A stretch of 64,000 nucleotides of DNA from Microbispora rosea (GTDB lineage: Bacteria; Actinomycetota; Actinomycetes; Streptosporangiales; Streptosporangiaceae), in NCBI RefSeq assembly GCF_900156315.1, contig NZ_FTNI01000014.1:62001-126000 (forward strand), in the 5' to 3' direction. Under the pieces are notes generated by a model. The model did not search any database and was not told the origin of the DNA. It worked only from the letters and a program-made list of their open reading frames with translations. The position numbers were made by a program, and so were the translations under genes. How positions within the stretch are numbered: the first letter of the stretch is position 1; each line of letters starts with the position of its first letter. Positions 7,524 through 19,832 of the stretch are shown here, one piece after another.

Positions 7524-8138
7524 GTGAACAGGTATCACTCTCCGCGTCGCGCCGACGCCGCCGCCGACACCCGCCGTGCCATCATCGGCGCCGCCCGCGA
7601 GCTCTTCACCGCGCACGGGTACACCGCCGTGACGGTGTCGCAGATCGCCAAAGCGGCGCAGGTGGCGGTGCAGACGGTGTACAGCAGCGCGGGCGGCAAG
7701 GCGGCCATCCTGGCGGAGATCCTGGCCCCGGCGGTACACGACCGGCGCGTTACCGAGACCCTCAAGGCGGCGGTCGCGGCGACGGATCCCCGTGAGATCG
7801 TCGACATCACCGCGGCCGGCACCCGCGCCACCCACGAACGGCACTGGGACGTCCTGTTCCGGCTGCTCCACGGCGGTCTGGGAGAGGCGTCCGGCGTCGA
7901 GGTGACCGAGGAGGCCAACGGCGAATATCTGAACGCGCTCGCCGTGGTGGCCGACCGGCTGGTGACGCTGGACGCTCTGCGTCCTGAACTGGACCGCGCC
8001 TCGGCCCTCGACGTCCTCTGGTTCTACCTGGGGCAGCGCTCCTGGTTCCTTCTCGTCGGCGAACGCGGCTGGGACTTCGAACGCGCGGAGAGATGGCTCG
8101 CCGCCTCGGCCAAGGAGGCGCTGCTGAAAGAGCCGTGA
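7524..8138 (+). CDS. TetR-family transcriptional regulator
   Basis: 204 aa. N-terminal HTH: DTRRAIIGAARELFTAHGYT, then VTVSQIAKAAQVAVQTVYSS. The C-terminal ligand-binding domain is not assignable to a class. The GTG start is 6 nt after TACTAT with no Shine-Dalgarno, suggesting a leaderless transcript. It is divergent from the hemerythrin-like gene with a repeated sequence between, so autoregulation and control of that gene are likely. The effector is unknown. Confidence 0.88.
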   Translation: MNRYHSPRRADAAADTRRAIIGAARELFTAHGYTAVTVSQIAKAAQVAVQTVYSSAGGKAAILAEILAPAVHDRRVTETLKAAVAATDPREIVDITAAGTRATHERHWDVLFRLLHGGLGEASGVEVTEEANGEYLNALAVVADRLVTLDALRPELDRASALDVLWFYLGQRSWFLLVGERGWDFERAERWLAASAKEALLKEP

Positions 8139-8148
8139 GCCTCACCTC

Positions 8149-8166
8149 CGGCCGTGCGAACGGCCG
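8149..8166. terminator. Hairpin between convergent tetR and glgB
   Basis: CGGCCGT-GCGA-ACGGCCG forms a perfect 7-bp stem with a GNRA-type tetraloop 11 nt after the TetR stop, in the convergent gap. There is no U-tract, as is common in high-GC actinobacteria. Confidence 0.45.
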
Positions 8167-8244
8167 CTCGGCCCGCGAATTGGCGGTGGTCAGCACGGTC
8201 TGACCGGCCTTTCCCGGGCCCGCCTTGTCCACTGCGGCCGGGCG

Positions 8245-10482
8245 TCAGAGCTCGGCGACCAGGCCCTCGGGCTCGATGTCCGTTCGCTCGGTGTCCGCCG
8301 CCTCGGTGGCCGTCTCCTCCATCTCCGGGCTCACGGCCGTCGGGCTCTCCACCGGGCGCAGCCACACGACGCCGAGCGGCGGCAGGCTCAGCCGGGTCGA
8401 GCACGGCAGCCCGTGCCACGGCGCCTCCACCGACTCGACCGCGCCCATGTTGCCGACGCCGCTCCCGGCGTACTCGTACGCGTCGGTGTTGAGGATCTCC
8501 TCCCACCGCCCGGGAGTGGGCAGGCCGAGGTGGTAGTCCTCGTGCGGGCTGCCGGAGAAGTTGGCGACGCAGGCCAGCACCGAGCCGTCCGCGCCATAGC
8601 GCAGGAACGACAGCACGTTGCCCGAGGCGTCGTCGGCGTCGATCCAGCGGAAGCCCTCGTGGGTGTTGTCGCGCGAGTACAGCGCGGGCGACTCCCGGTA
8701 GACGCGGTTCAGGTCCTTCACCAGGCGGCGTACGCCCTGGTGGTAGTCGAAGTCCAGCACCCACCAGTCGAGGCCGTTCGCCTCCGACCACTCGGCCCCC
8801 TGGCCGAACTCGCCGCCCATGAACAGCAGCTGCTTGCCGGGGTGGGCCCACATGAAGCCGTACAGCGCGCGGAGGTTGGCGAAGCGCTGCCACTCGTCGC
8901 CCGGCATCTTGCCCAGCAGCGACCCCTTGAGGTGGACGACCTCGTCGTGCGACAGCGGCAGCACGAAGTTCTCCGAGAAGGCGTACATCAGGGAGAACGT
9001 CATCTGGTGGTGGTGATACTGCCGGTAGATCGGCTCGCGGGACATGTAGTTGAGCGAGTCGTGCATCCAGCCCATGTTCCACTTGAAGCCGAAGCCGAGT
9101 CCGCCGAGGTGGACGGGCCGCGACACGCCGGGCCAGGCGGTCGACTCCTCCGCGATCGTCACGATTCCCGGTTCCTCGCGGTAGACGACGGCGTTCATCT
9201 CCTTGAGGAACTCGATCGCGTCGAGGTTCTCCCTGCCGCCGTACTCGTTGGGCGTCCACTCGCCCTCACGCCGCGAGTAGTCGAGGTAGAGCATCGAGGC
9301 CACGGCGTCGACCCGCAGACCGTCGATGTGGAACTCCTTGAGCCAGTAGAGCGCGTTGGCCACGAGGAAGTTGCGCACCTCGTTGCGGCCGAAGTCGAAG
9401 ACGTACGTGCCCCAGTCGGGGTGGGTGCCGCGGTCGGGGTCGGCGTGCTCGTAGAGCGGCGTGCCGTCGAAGCGGGCCAGCGCCCACTCGTCCATCGGGA
9501 AGTGGGCGGGGACCCAGTCCACGATCACGCCGACGCCGGCCCGGTGCAGCTCGTCGACCAGGTGGCGGAAGTCGTCGGGGGAGCCGAATCGCGAGGTCGG
9601 GGCGTAGTAGGAGGTCACCTGGTAGCCCCACGAGCCGCCGAACGGGTGCTCGGCGACCGGCAGGAACTCCACGTGGGTGAAGCCCATGTCCGTGACGTAC
9701 GCGACCAGCTCGCGGGCGAGGTCGCGGTAGGACAGACCGGGCCGCCAGGAGCCCAGGTGCACCTCGTAGGTGCTCATCGGCTCGGCGAGGGCGTCGTGCG
9801 ACGGCCGGGCCGTCATCCACTCCTCGTCGCGCCACTCGTAGGCGGACCTCTCGACGATGCTGGCCGTCGCCGGGGGCACCTCGGTGCGGCGGGCCATCGG
9901 GTCGGCCTTCTCCCGCCAGATCCCGTCGAGGCCGAGGATCTGGAACTTGTAGCGCGTGCCCTCGCCGATCTCCGGGAGGAACAGCTCCCACACGCCCGAC
10001 CGGCCGAGCGAGCGCATGGGGTGGGCGGCGCCGTTCCAGTGGTTGAAGTCGCCGATCACCCGCACGCCCTGGGCGTTGGGCGCCCAGACCGAGAAGGCCG
10101 TCCCGTCCACGTCCTCGTGACGTATCACGCGCGCCCCGAGCACCTCCCACAGCCGCTCGTGCCGGCCCTCACCGATCAGGTGGAGGTCCAGCTCGCCCAG
10201 CGTCGGCCAGTGCCGGTAGGGGTCGTCCGTCTCGTACGGCGGGGCGTCGGGATAGGTGATGCGCAGGTGATAGTCGGGGACCTTGTCGACGCCGGGCAGC
10301 GTCACCTCGAACACCCCGAACGCGAGATGGCTCATCGCGTGCGCCGACCCGTCGGCCAGCACCTCGACCCTCTCCGCGAAGGGGCGCAGGGCCCTGATCG
10401 TGACGCCGTCGGGCCCGGGATGGGCCCCCAAGATGGAGTGGGGGTCGTGATGCGCGCCACCCGCCAGCCGGTCCAAGTCCAT
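8245..10482 (-). CDS. glgB: 1,4-alpha-glucan branching enzyme GlgB
   Basis: 745 aa. Introduces alpha-1,6 branches into alpha-1,4 glucan in the cytoplasm. N-terminal [11 protein letters not shown] and a CBM48 region ([20 protein letters not shown]) precede a GH13_9 barrel: [27 protein letters not shown] (nucleophile Asp), [11 protein letters not shown] (acid/base Glu) and [13 protein letters not shown] (transition-state Asp). A C-terminal all-beta domain is followed by an acidic tail of about 25 residues. ATG 10482 (MDLDRLAGG) is preferred over an in-frame TTG at 10491 because the latter leaves no room for the ribosome site. It is the last gene of glgE-treS-mak-glgB and makes the branches on which the GlgE pathway works. 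Confidence 0.96.
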   Translation of the reverse strand: MDLDRLAGGAHHDPHSILGAHPGPDGVTIRALRPFAERVEVLADGSAHAMSHLAFGVFEVTLPGVDKVPDYHLRITYPDAPPYETDDPYRHWPTLGELDLHLIGEGRHERLWEVLGARVIRHEDVDGTAFSVWAPNAQGVRVIGDFNHWNGAAHPMRSLGRSGVWELFLPEIGEGTRYKFQILGLDGIWREKADPMARRTEVPPATASIVERSAYEWRDEEWMTARPSHDALAEPMSTYEVHLGSWRPGLSYRDLARELVAYVTDMGFTHVEFLPVAEHPFGGSWGYQVTSYYAPTSRFGSPDDFRHLVDELHRAGVGVIVDWVPAHFPMDEWALARFDGTPLYEHADPDRGTHPDWGTYVFDFGRNEVRNFLVANALYWLKEFHIDGLRVDAVASMLYLDYSRREGEWTPNEYGGRENLDAIEFLKEMNAVVYREEPGIVTIAEESTAWPGVSRPVHLGGLGFGFKWNMGWMHDSLNYMSREPIYRQYHHHQMTFSLMYAFSENFVLPLSHDEVVHLKGSLLGKMPGDEWQRFANLRALYGFMWAHPGKQLLFMGGEFGQGAEWSEANGLDWWVLDFDYHQGVRRLVKDLNRVYRESPALYSRDNTHEGFRWIDADDASGNVLSFLRYGADGSVLACVANFSGSPHEDYHLGLPTPGRWEEILNTDAYEYAGSGVGNMGAVESVEAPWHGLPCSTRLSLPPLGVVWLRPVESPTAVSPEMEETATEAADTERTDIEPEGLVAEL

Positions 10483-10529
10483 GTCGCCCAACCTGCCCTA
10501 GATATATCCCTCCGAACACCCCGATCTTG

Positions 10530-11878
10530 TCAGCGAAAGGCCGCGAGCGGGATGGGCAGCCACGAGGGGCGGTTGCGCGCCTCGTAGACCACCTCGTAGA
10601 CCGCCTTGCTCAGTTCGAGCGCGCGCAGCAGCACCGCGTCGTCGCCGCGGATGCGCCCGCCGCCCTCGGAGTAGCCGGCCAGGAACGCGGCCCGGTTGCG
10701 CTCGGACCACTCCCTGGCCCGGCCCTCCAGCGCGGCGGCGTTGGGATGCCCGGCCAACAGGTGCCGTGCGGCGTACTCGAAGGAGCGCAGCATGCCCGCC
10801 ACGTCGCGCAACGGCGAGTCGAGCGCCCGCCGTTCCGCCAGCGGCTGACCCGGCTCGCCCTCGAAGTCGAGCACCACCCAGTCGGTCATCGTGCGCATGA
10901 CCTGGCCGAGGTGGTAGTCGCCGTGCACCCGTTGCACCGGGATCTCGTGACCGAGGTCGGCCAGCCGGTCGAACGCCTCGGCGGCCACGTCGGCGTGCTC
11001 GCCGAGGCGCGGCACCTCGGAGACCGCCTTGTCCACGCGGCGGCGGAACCGCTCGGTCATCCGCTTGATCTCGGGCGGCTCGATCGTCCCCGTGGGGAAG
11101 GCCCGTGCGAGCTCCCGGTGCACCTGCGCGGTGGCCACCCCGAGTCGCTGCGCCTCGGCGGCGAAGTCGCCTCCGGCGTCCTCCGCCGGCATGTCCTCCG
11201 GGCACGCGTAGAGGTCGCGCACGCTGGTCAGCGCCATCGACCAGCCCTCGTTGGCGTTCTGCAGGTACTCCTGCATGATCGCCAAGGTGGTGGGCTCGCC
11301 CTGGAGCTCGGTCTCGATCCAGCCGTACGGCTTGGCCACGTGGGCCGAGCCCGCGTCCGCCAGCGCCGTGATGATCTCCAGCTCGGGGTTGACCCCCGGG
11401 TTGAGCTGGCGGAACAGCTTGAAAATGTACGTGTCGCCGTACACCAGCGAGGTGTTCGACTGCTCGGCGGTCAGCACCAGGCTGCGTTGCGAGGTGTCGA
11501 TCTCCACCCCGTGCGCGGGGTGGAAGCCGAGGCCGTCGAACCGGCGGTCGGCGGCCATCCCCTCCAGCAGATGCCCCGTCAGGGCGGAGTCGTGCAGCGC
11601 GTCGTACACCTCGACCTCGCGGCCGTCGTCGCGGCGCCAGGTGCCGATCCGGACGTGCCCGAGCCGGTCGGGCAGGTGCTCGCGCAGCCCGACCGGGATC
11701 TGGTAGCGCGTGCGGCGCTCCCCCTGCCGCACACACGCGATCAGATGGAGCAACGCCGGGTCGCCGGAGGCGATCTCGATCTCGGAGTCGATGGACAGGT
11801 CGTCGATGGCGCGCCCCTTGCCGGCGAACCACCGTTGTCCGGTGATCCAGCCGGCCAGGAGTCCCTGAAGTGAAGTCG

Positions 11879-11882
<4 letters not shown>
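10530..11882 (-). CDS. mak: Maltokinase (Pep2/Mak)
   Basis: 450 aa. Phosphorylates maltose with ATP to maltose 1-phosphate, the substrate of GlgE. An N-terminal cap ([20 protein letters not shown]) is followed by a eukaryotic-like kinase fold with the catalytic loop [15 protein letters not shown] and the metal-binding [17 protein letters not shown] (DFE replaces DFG). The GTG start overlaps the treS stop by 4 nt, indicating coupling with the enzyme that supplies maltose. 47 nt separate its stop from the glgB start. Length is typical for actinobacterial maltokinases. Confidence 0.94.
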
Positions 11883-13630
<1,748 letters not shown>

Positions 13631-13661
13631 CTTTTGACTCCCCGGATGTGCCGAGCTGCGC

Positions 13662-15710
13662 TCACGGGCGGTGCGCTGACCCGTGGCGGAGCGTGAGAAT
13701 GTGTGCGGGATGGACGTGCGGGTCGAGGCGCACGTAGTTCGCCTGCCCCCAGCGGTACGACTCGCCCGACAGTTGGTCGTCCACGACGAACTCGGCATGC
13801 CAGTCGAGACCGAGGGCCGGCATGTCGAGCCAGACCGTCGCCTCGTGTGTGTTGTGTGGATCCAGATTGACGACGGCCAGCACGACATCGCCTAGTCCGT
13901 GCCGTCGTGAGGCCGTGTCATAGGCGCCGGGCAGCCGCTTGGAGAAGCAGATCACGTTCGGCTGGTCGACGTTGTGAAACCGTAGGTTACGCAATTCCTG
14001 GAGTGCCGGGTGCGCTCTTCGCAACAAATTGAGCTGGGTAATGAGCGGGGCAAGGCTGCGGCCCTCACGCTCCGCTTCGGCCCAGTCACGCGGCCTGTAC
14101 TGGTACTTCTCGCTGTCGAGGTACTCCTCGCTGCCCGGACGGACCGGGACGTTCTCGGCCAGCTCGTACCCGGAGTACACACCCCACGTAGGCGCCATCA
14201 ACGCGGCCAGAACGGCGCGGATCTTGAACGCCGGAAGGCCTCCGTGCTGGAGGTACTCATGCAGGATGTCGGGCGTGTTGACGAACAGGTTCGGCCGCAG
14301 GTAGTGCGAGGTCTCGTGGGACAGCTCCCGCAGGTACTCCTCCACCTCGGGCTTGGAGTTGCGCCAGGTGAAGTACGTGTACGACTGGTGGAACCCGACC
14401 TTGGCGAGCGTGCGCAGCATCGCCGGGCGGGTGAACGCCTCGGCGAGGAACAGCACGTCGGGGTCGGTCGCGCCGATGTCGGACAGCAGCCGCTCCCAGA
14501 ACCGGACCGGCTTGGTGTGCGGGTTGTCCACCCGGAAGATCCGCACGCCGTGGTCCATCCAGTGCCGGACCACCCGCTTGATCTCCGCGTAGATCCCCTC
14601 GGGGTCCTTGTCGAAGTTCAGGGGGTAGATGTCCTGGTATTTCTTCGGCGGGTTCTCGGCGTACGCGATCGAGCCGTCGGCCCGGATATTGAACCATTCC
14701 GGGTGTTCCTTTACCCAGGGATGGTCGGGGGAGCATTGGAGCGCGAGGTCGAGGGCGACCTCCATGCCCAGCTCGCGCGCCTTGGCGACGAACTCGTCGA
14801 AGTCCTCGATCGTGCCCAGGTCGGAGTGGATCGCGTCGTGCCCGCCCTCCTGTGAGCCGATGGCCCAGGGCGACCCGGGATCGTACTGGTCGGGGGTCAG
14901 GGTGTTGTTGCGGCCCTTGCGGAACTGCGTCCCGATCGGGTGGATCGGCGGCAGGTAGACCACGTCGAAGCCCATCTGGGCGATCGCGGGGAGCCGCTTG
15001 GCCGCCGTCCTGAACGTGCCCGGCTTGGGCGCGACGTCCTCCTGCCCCACCATGGCGCCCTCGGACCGGGGGAAGAACTCGTACCAGGAGCCGAACAGCG
15101 CCCGCCGCCGGTCCACCCGTACGCGGTTGCGGCCCGACCGGGTGAGCAGGTCGCGCAGCGGGTGCGCGGCGATCAGCGCGGCCGTCTCGGGCAGCTGGGT
15201 CACCGCGAAGCGCGCCCTGGGGTCCACCGCCTCGTCCCGCAGGCGGGCCGCGAGGGCCAGCAGGGCGGCGCGGTGACCGCAGGTGCCGCCCGCCTCCGCC
15301 GCCGTGCAGTCCGCCGCCCGCACGCCCTTGGCCGCCCGCTCGAACAGCCGGGCGCCCTCCTCGCACATGAGGTCGGCGTCCAGGTCACGCGGGATCTTGA
15401 TGCCCGCGTCGTGCATCCACGTGGCGATCGGATCACTCCACGCCTCCACCCGGAACTGCCACAGGCCCTCGGTGGGCAGCGTCACCTCGACGCTCCACCG
15501 GTCGGTGCCGGGCGCGACCTCGCGCATGGGCAGCATCCGGCCCGGCGTGCCGCTCGGGTCGGTGAGCACCACGCCGGCGGCGACCGCGTCGTGTCCTTCG
15601 CGGAACACCGTCGCACTGATCTCGAAGGTCTCTCCCGCGGCGGCCTTGGCGGGCCACTGGCCGCAGTCGACGACGGGCTGGATGTCCTGGATGGGAATGC
15701 GTCCGATCAT
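13662..15710 (-). CDS. glgE: Alpha-1,4-glucan:maltose-1-phosphate maltosyltransferase GlgE
   Basis: 682 aa. Transfers maltosyl from alpha-maltose 1-phosphate to a glucan end. The N-terminal beta domain ([29 protein letters not shown]) precedes a GH13_3 barrel. [16 protein letters not shown] carries the nucleophile Asp, [12 protein letters not shown] the acid/base Glu, and [17 protein letters not shown] is family-typical. ATG 15710 (MIGRIP) starts at the conserved block; an in-frame ATG at 15830 would add 40 poorly conserved residues. First gene of the minus-strand operon and divergent from glgP, as (from memory) in mycobacteria. Confidence 0.95.
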   Translation of the reverse strand: MIGRIPIQDIQPVVDCGQWPAKAAAGETFEISATVFREGHDAVAAGVVLTDPSGTPGRMLPMREVAPGTDRWSVEVTLPTEGLWQFRVEAWSDPIATWMHDAGIKIPRDLDADLMCEEGARLFERAAKGVRAADCTAAEAGGTCGHRAALLALAARLRDEAVDPRARFAVTQLPETAALIAAHPLRDLLTRSGRNRVRVDRRRALFGSWYEFFPRSEGAMVGQEDVAPKPGTFRTAAKRLPAIAQMGFDVVYLPPIHPIGTQFRKGRNNTLTPDQYDPGSPWAIGSQEGGHDAIHSDLGTIEDFDEFVAKARELGMEVALDLALQCSPDHPWVKEHPEWFNIRADGSIAYAENPPKKYQDIYPLNFDKDPEGIYAEIKRVVRHWMDHGVRIFRVDNPHTKPVRFWERLLSDIGATDPDVLFLAEAFTRPAMLRTLAKVGFHQSYTYFTWRNSKPEVEEYLRELSHETSHYLRPNLFVNTPDILHEYLQHGGLPAFKIRAVLAALMAPTWGVYSGYELAENVPVRPGSEEYLDSEKYQYRPRDWAEAEREGRSLAPLITQLNLLRRAHPALQELRNLRFHNVDQPNVICFSKRLPGAYDTASRRHGLGDVVLAVVNLDPHNTHEATVWLDMPALGLDWHAEFVVDDQLSGESYRWGQANYVRLDPHVHPAHILTLRHGSAHRP

Positions 15711-16086
15711 CGTCACTTCGTACTCGGGGGCGGCACACCGGGTGCCGCCGGGGTTTGCGGGGCGGGAACAGCTGTGGTCGGGCGGCAGCGCGAGAGATCG
15801 GAGCCGCTGGCCGCGGTCCTTCCTCGTCATACAGGGGTTGCCCTAATAGTCCACTCTTACCCCTGCCGAACGAAAGACCGTTCCCCGTGTTTGGGACGGC
15901 GCCGCGGGGAGATCGATCATTGCGTGCCGGCCACCGCCGTCCGGCGCGGACATCACCAGCTCAAGGGTACTTTGGTGAGGTTTGAACCGGTTTGATGGTG
16001 GTGAGAGCCTTCGAGAAGTGGCATCGCAGGACGACAAGTTTGATTCGGTCGCGCTTCGTGGCGCTGAGTAACTAGGGTCTGGCCCC
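15711..16086. other. Divergent glgE/glgP intergenic region
   Basis: 376 bp without a convincing gene. It must hold promoters for both operons. TTTGAACCGGTTTGA (15979-15993) is an imperfect palindrome around AACCGGTT and contains a GGTTTGA direct repeat, a plausible sugar-responsive operator. TAGGGT (16073-16078) lies 8 nt before the glgP GTG and may be its -10. The left part could encode an N-terminal extension of GlgE from ATG 15830. Confidence 0.4.
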
Positions 16087-18684
16087 GTGAGAGCTATCCG
16101 CAGGTTCACTGTCCGAACCGTTCTTCCCTCACAGCTCGCACCCCTGGGCGAGTTGGTCCAAAATCTCCGATGGTCGTGGCACCCCGAGACCATGGACCTG
16201 TTCGCCGAGGTGGATCCCGAGGTCTGGGAGCGTGTCGATCACGACCCCGTCGCGCTGCTCGGCGCGGTCGAGGCCGAAAGGCTGCACGAGCTCGCCCAGG
16301 ACCGGCGCTTCCTGCGCCGTCTGGCCGACGCCGCCGACGACCTGCGCGAGTACATGACCGCCCCCCGGTGGTACCAGTCGCTGGAGGGCGCGGCGAAGGC
16401 GATCGGCTACTTCTCGCCCGAGTACGGCATCTCCGCCGCCCTGCCGCAGTACTCCGGCGGCCTCGGCATCCTCGCCGGCGACCACCTGAAGGCCGCCAGC
16501 GACCTCGGTGTGCCGATCCTCGGCGTCGGCCTGCTCTACCGGCACGGCTACTTCACCCAGTCCCTGTCCGCCGAGGGCTGGCAGCTCGAGCACTACCCCT
16601 CCCTCGACCCCGGCGGCCTGCCGCTGACCCTCCTCAAGGAGGAGGACGGCGCGCCGGCCCGCATCAAGATCGGCCTCCCCGAGGGGCGGGTCATGCACGC
16701 CCAGATCTGGGTGGCCCAGGTCGGCCGGGTGCCGCTGCTCCTGCTCGACTCCGACGTCGCCGAGAACGACACGGTCGCCAGGGACGTGACCGACCGCCTG
16801 TACGGCGGGGGCGGCGACCACCGCCTGATGCAGGAGTTGCTGCTCGGCATCGGCGGCGTGCGGGCCATCCGGGCCTACTGCCGGATCACCGGCCGTCCCG
16901 AGCCCGAGGTGTTCCACACCAACGAGGGCCACGCCGGCTTCCTCGGCCTGGAGCGCATCCGCGAGCTCACCGAGGCGCGGCTGTCGTTCGAGGAGGCCCT
17001 GGAGGCCGTACGCGCCGGGACGGTGTTCACCACCCACACGCCGGTCCCCGCGGGCATCGACCGGTTCCCCGCCGAGATGATCGCCCGGCAGTTCGGCGGT
17101 TCGAACGCCTGGCCGACGGTGTCGGTCGACCGCATCCTGGCGCTCGGCGCGGAGCCGGAGGGCCCCGACGCCGACCCGTCGGTGTTCAACATGGCGGTCA
17201 TGGGCATGCGGCTGGCCCAGCGGGTCAACGGCGTGTCCGAGCTGCACGGCCACGTCAGCCGGGAGATGTTCCAGGGCCTGTGGCCGGGCTTCGACGTGGA
17301 CGAGGTGCCGATCGGCTCGATCACCAACGGCGTCCACGCCCCGACGTGGGTCGGCCGGGAGATGATGGAGCTCGCCGGCGAGGAGCTGCCCTCGCTGATC
17401 GACAAGGCGCAGGGCTGGGAGGGCGTGCACAAGCTCTCCGAGGCCGACATCTGGGGCATCCGGGGCACGCTGCGCGCCCGCCTGGTCGTGGAGGCGCGGC
17501 GGCGGCTGCGCAAGTCGTGGCGCCAGCGCGGCGCCAGCGAGGCCGAGCTGGGCTGGGTGGACGAGGCGCTCGACCCGGACGTGCTGACGATCGGCTTCGC
17601 CCGGCGGGTGCCCTCCTACAAGCGGCTGACCCTCATGCTCAGCCAGCCCGACCGGCTCCGCAGGCTGCTGCTCGATCCGGACAAGCCCGTGCAGATCGTC
17701 ATCGCGGGCAAGGCCCACCCGGCCGACGAGGGCGGTAAGAAGCTGATCCAGCAGATCGTCCGCTTCGCCGACTCCGAGGACGTGCGGCACCGCATCGTCT
17801 TCCTGCCCGACTACGACATGGCGCTCGGGCAGCTCATGGTGACGGGCTCCGACGTGTGGATGAACAACCCGCTGCGCCCGCTGGAGGCGTGCGGCACGTC
17901 CGGCATGAAGGCGGCACTCAACGGCGGCCTCAACCTGTCCATCCGCGACGGATGGTGGGACGAGTGGTACGACGGCAACAACGGCTGGGCGATCCCCAGC
18001 GCCGACGGCGTGGACGACCCCGCGCGCCGCGACGACCTGGAGGCCACGGCGCTGTACGACCTCATCGAGCGTGAGGTCGCCGACCGCTTCTACGACCGGG
18101 CCGCCGACGGCCTGCCGCGGCGCTGGCTGGAAATGGTCAAGCACACGCTGAGCTCGCTCGGGCCGAAGGTGCTGGCCGGGCGCATGCTGCGGGACTACGT
18201 CACCGACCTGTACACCCCGGCGGCCGCCTCCGCCCGCACGCTCGCGGCCGACGGCTACGGCGACGCCCGGCTGTTCGCGGCCTGGAAGCTGCGCGTGGCC
18301 AAGGCATGGCCGGGCGTGCGCGTCGAGCACGTCGAGGCGACCGGCGTGGGGGACACCCCCGAGCTGGGGGCCCGGCTGGAGTTGCGGGCCACGATCGCCC
18401 TGGGCGAGCTGTCGCCGGAGGACGTCCAGGTCCAGGCCGCCTACGGCCGGGTGGGCGCGCACGACGAGCTGCTCTCGCCCGGCTACGTCACGCTGAAGGT
18501 CGATTCGGTGGGCGACGACGGCCGTGCGTACTACACCGGCGTCGTGCCGCTGGACCGGACCGGCGCGTTCGGCTACAGCGTGCGCGTGGTCCCGTTCCAC
18601 CCGCTGATGGCGTCCGCGGCGGAGCTCGGCCTCATCGCCGTGCCGGAGGAGCCGGTCGGCATGACCAACGGCACCCTGCGCTAG
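16087..18684 (+). CDS. glgP: Alpha-glucan (glycogen/maltodextrin) phosphorylase GlgP
   Basis: 865 aa. Releases glucose 1-phosphate from alpha-1,4-glucan ends using PLP. The long actinobacterial subtype starts MRAIRRFTVRTVLP and LGELVQNLRWSWHPET. GYFSPEYGISAALPQYSGGL, EVFHTNEGHAGFL and the cofactor region ACGTSGMKAALNGGLNLSI (Lys of GTSGMK binds PLP) are intact. A C-terminal beta-rich extension of about 150 residues is usual for this subtype. The GTG start has no Shine-Dalgarno and sits 8 nt after TAGGGT. It is the degradative counterpart of the divergent GlgE operon. Confidence 0.95.
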   Translation: MRAIRRFTVRTVLPSQLAPLGELVQNLRWSWHPETMDLFAEVDPEVWERVDHDPVALLGAVEAERLHELAQDRRFLRRLADAADDLREYMTAPRWYQSLEGAAKAIGYFSPEYGISAALPQYSGGLGILAGDHLKAASDLGVPILGVGLLYRHGYFTQSLSAEGWQLEHYPSLDPGGLPLTLLKEEDGAPARIKIGLPEGRVMHAQIWVAQVGRVPLLLLDSDVAENDTVARDVTDRLYGGGGDHRLMQELLLGIGGVRAIRAYCRITGRPEPEVFHTNEGHAGFLGLERIRELTEARLSFEEALEAVRAGTVFTTHTPVPAGIDRFPAEMIARQFGGSNAWPTVSVDRILALGAEPEGPDADPSVFNMAVMGMRLAQRVNGVSELHGHVSREMFQGLWPGFDVDEVPIGSITNGVHAPTWVGREMMELAGEELPSLIDKAQGWEGVHKLSEADIWGIRGTLRARLVVEARRRLRKSWRQRGASEAELGWVDEALDPDVLTIGFARRVPSYKRLTLMLSQPDRLRRLLLDPDKPVQIVIAGKAHPADEGGKKLIQQIVRFADSEDVRHRIVFLPDYDMALGQLMVTGSDVWMNNPLRPLEACGTSGMKAALNGGLNLSIRDGWWDEWYDGNNGWAIPSADGVDDPARRDDLEATALYDLIEREVADRFYDRAADGLPRRWLEMVKHTLSSLGPKVLAGRMLRDYVTDLYTPAAASARTLAADGYGDARLFAAWKLRVAKAWPGVRVEHVEATGVGDTPELGARLELRATIALGELSPEDVQVQAAYGRVGAHDELLSPGYVTLKVDSVGDDGRAYYTGVVPLDRTGAFGYSVRVVPFHPLMASAAELGLIAVPEEPVGMTNGTLR

Positions 18685-18707
18685 GTCGCGTCCGGTCCCT
18701 GTCACCT

Positions 18708-18736
18708 CTCTCGCCTGCTTCCCTCGCAGGTGAGAG
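18708..18736 (+). terminator. Hairpin between glgP and the GT4 gene
   Basis: CTCTCGCCTGC and GCAGGTGAGAG pair over 11 positions with one mismatch and a 7-nt loop, 23 nt after the glgP stop. It may terminate glgP or reduce readthrough into the glycosyltransferase gene; its 3' arm runs into the purine-rich stretch upstream of that start. Confidence 0.4.
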
Positions 18737-18751
18737 GGGTAGACCAGCACC

Positions 18752-19810
18752 ATGGCACAGGCCCTGCACATCGGGATGGTCGCTCCGCCGTGGTATGACG
18801 TGCCGCCTCGCACGTACGGCGGCATCGAGGCGGTGACCGCCGCGCTCGTCCGCGGTCTGCGGGCGCGCGGGCACCGGGTCACCGTCATCGGGGCCGGCCG
18901 CGAGGTGGATCTGCGGACCTACGACGAGCCGCCCTCGGACCGGATCGGCGAGTCCTTCCCCGAAGTGGTGCACGCGGCCGAGGCGGCCCGCCTCCTGCAG
19001 GGCCTGGACGTGGACATCGTCCACGACCACTCGCTGGCCGGTCCGCTCACCGCCGCAGGGCGGCTCGTGCCGACGGTCGTCACCTGCCACAACGATGTGA
19101 GCGGGGAGCTCGGCGACTACTACCGGAGCCTCGGCGGGGACGTGTCCCTGGTGGCCATCTCCGCGGCTCAGCGCGCCCACGCGCCCGACCTGAACTGGGT
19201 GGGGCGGGTGCACAACGCGCTGGACGTCGCCGCGTGGCCGTTCCGGGAGCGCAAGGACGACTGGGTGCTGTGGCTGGGGCGGCTCAGCCCCGACAAGGGG
19301 GCCCACCTCGCGATCGAGGCGGCACGGGCGGCGGGCCGCCGCATCCTGCTGGTCGGCAGGCGTGCCGAGCGGGCGGAGCACGCCTACTTCCGCGAGCGGG
19401 TGGAGCCGCTGCTCGGGCCCGGCGTCGAATACCTGGGGGAGGCGGACGGCGCGCTCAAGAACGACCTGTTCTCCCGGGCCCGCTGCCTGGTGCTCCCGCT
19501 GCTCTGGGACGAGCCCTTCGGCATGGTCATGATCGAGGCGATGGCCTGCGGCACCCCGGTGGTGGCGCTGCGGCGGGGCGCGGCGCCCGAGATCGTGGTG
19601 GACGGGGTGACCGGCTACGTCCGCGACACGCCCGGCGAGCTTCCCGCCGCGATCGAGGCGGTCTCCGCGCTGGACCCGCACGCGGTGCGCGACCGCGTGG
19701 TCCGGCACTTCGACGTGCCCGTGATGGTCGGGGGATACGAGCGCGTCTACCACGGCGTCGTGGCGGCGAGGGCGGCCGCGGCCCGGCGGCCCCTCCCGCT
19801 CGGCCGCTGA
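18752..19810 (+). CDS. GT4-family glycosyltransferase
   Basis: 352 aa, GT-B fold. N-terminal MVAPPWYDVPPRTYGGIEAV is the glycine-rich start of GT4 enzymes of the GlgA/trehalose-phosphorylase-like group. DIVHDHS and VTCHNDVSGE lie at the domain interface, LWLGRLSPDKGAHLAIEAA opens the C-terminal domain, and DEPFGMVMIEAMACGTPVVA is the E-x7-E donor-binding motif. Donor and acceptor cannot be deduced, though the position after glgP hints at glucan or trehalose metabolism. At 352 residues it is short for a glycogen synthase. Confidence 0.85.
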   Translation: MAQALHIGMVAPPWYDVPPRTYGGIEAVTAALVRGLRARGHRVTVIGAGREVDLRTYDEPPSDRIGESFPEVVHAAEAARLLQGLDVDIVHDHSLAGPLTAAGRLVPTVVTCHNDVSGELGDYYRSLGGDVSLVAISAAQRAHAPDLNWVGRVHNALDVAAWPFRERKDDWVLWLGRLSPDKGAHLAIEAARAAGRRILLVGRRAERAEHAYFRERVEPLLGPGVEYLGEADGALKNDLFSRARCLVLPLLWDEPFGMVMIEAMACGTPVVALRRGAAPEIVVDGVTGYVRDTPGELPAAIEAVSALDPHAVRDRVVRHFDVPVMVGGYERVYHGVVAARAAAARRPLPLGR

Positions 19811-19832
19811 TCTCCCCTTTATGGTGGGGGCC

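Noticed and set aside
16129..18888. 919-codon minus-strand open frame opposite glgP
   Set aside because: GlgP on the plus strand is unmistakable; the opposite frame has no recognisable motif.
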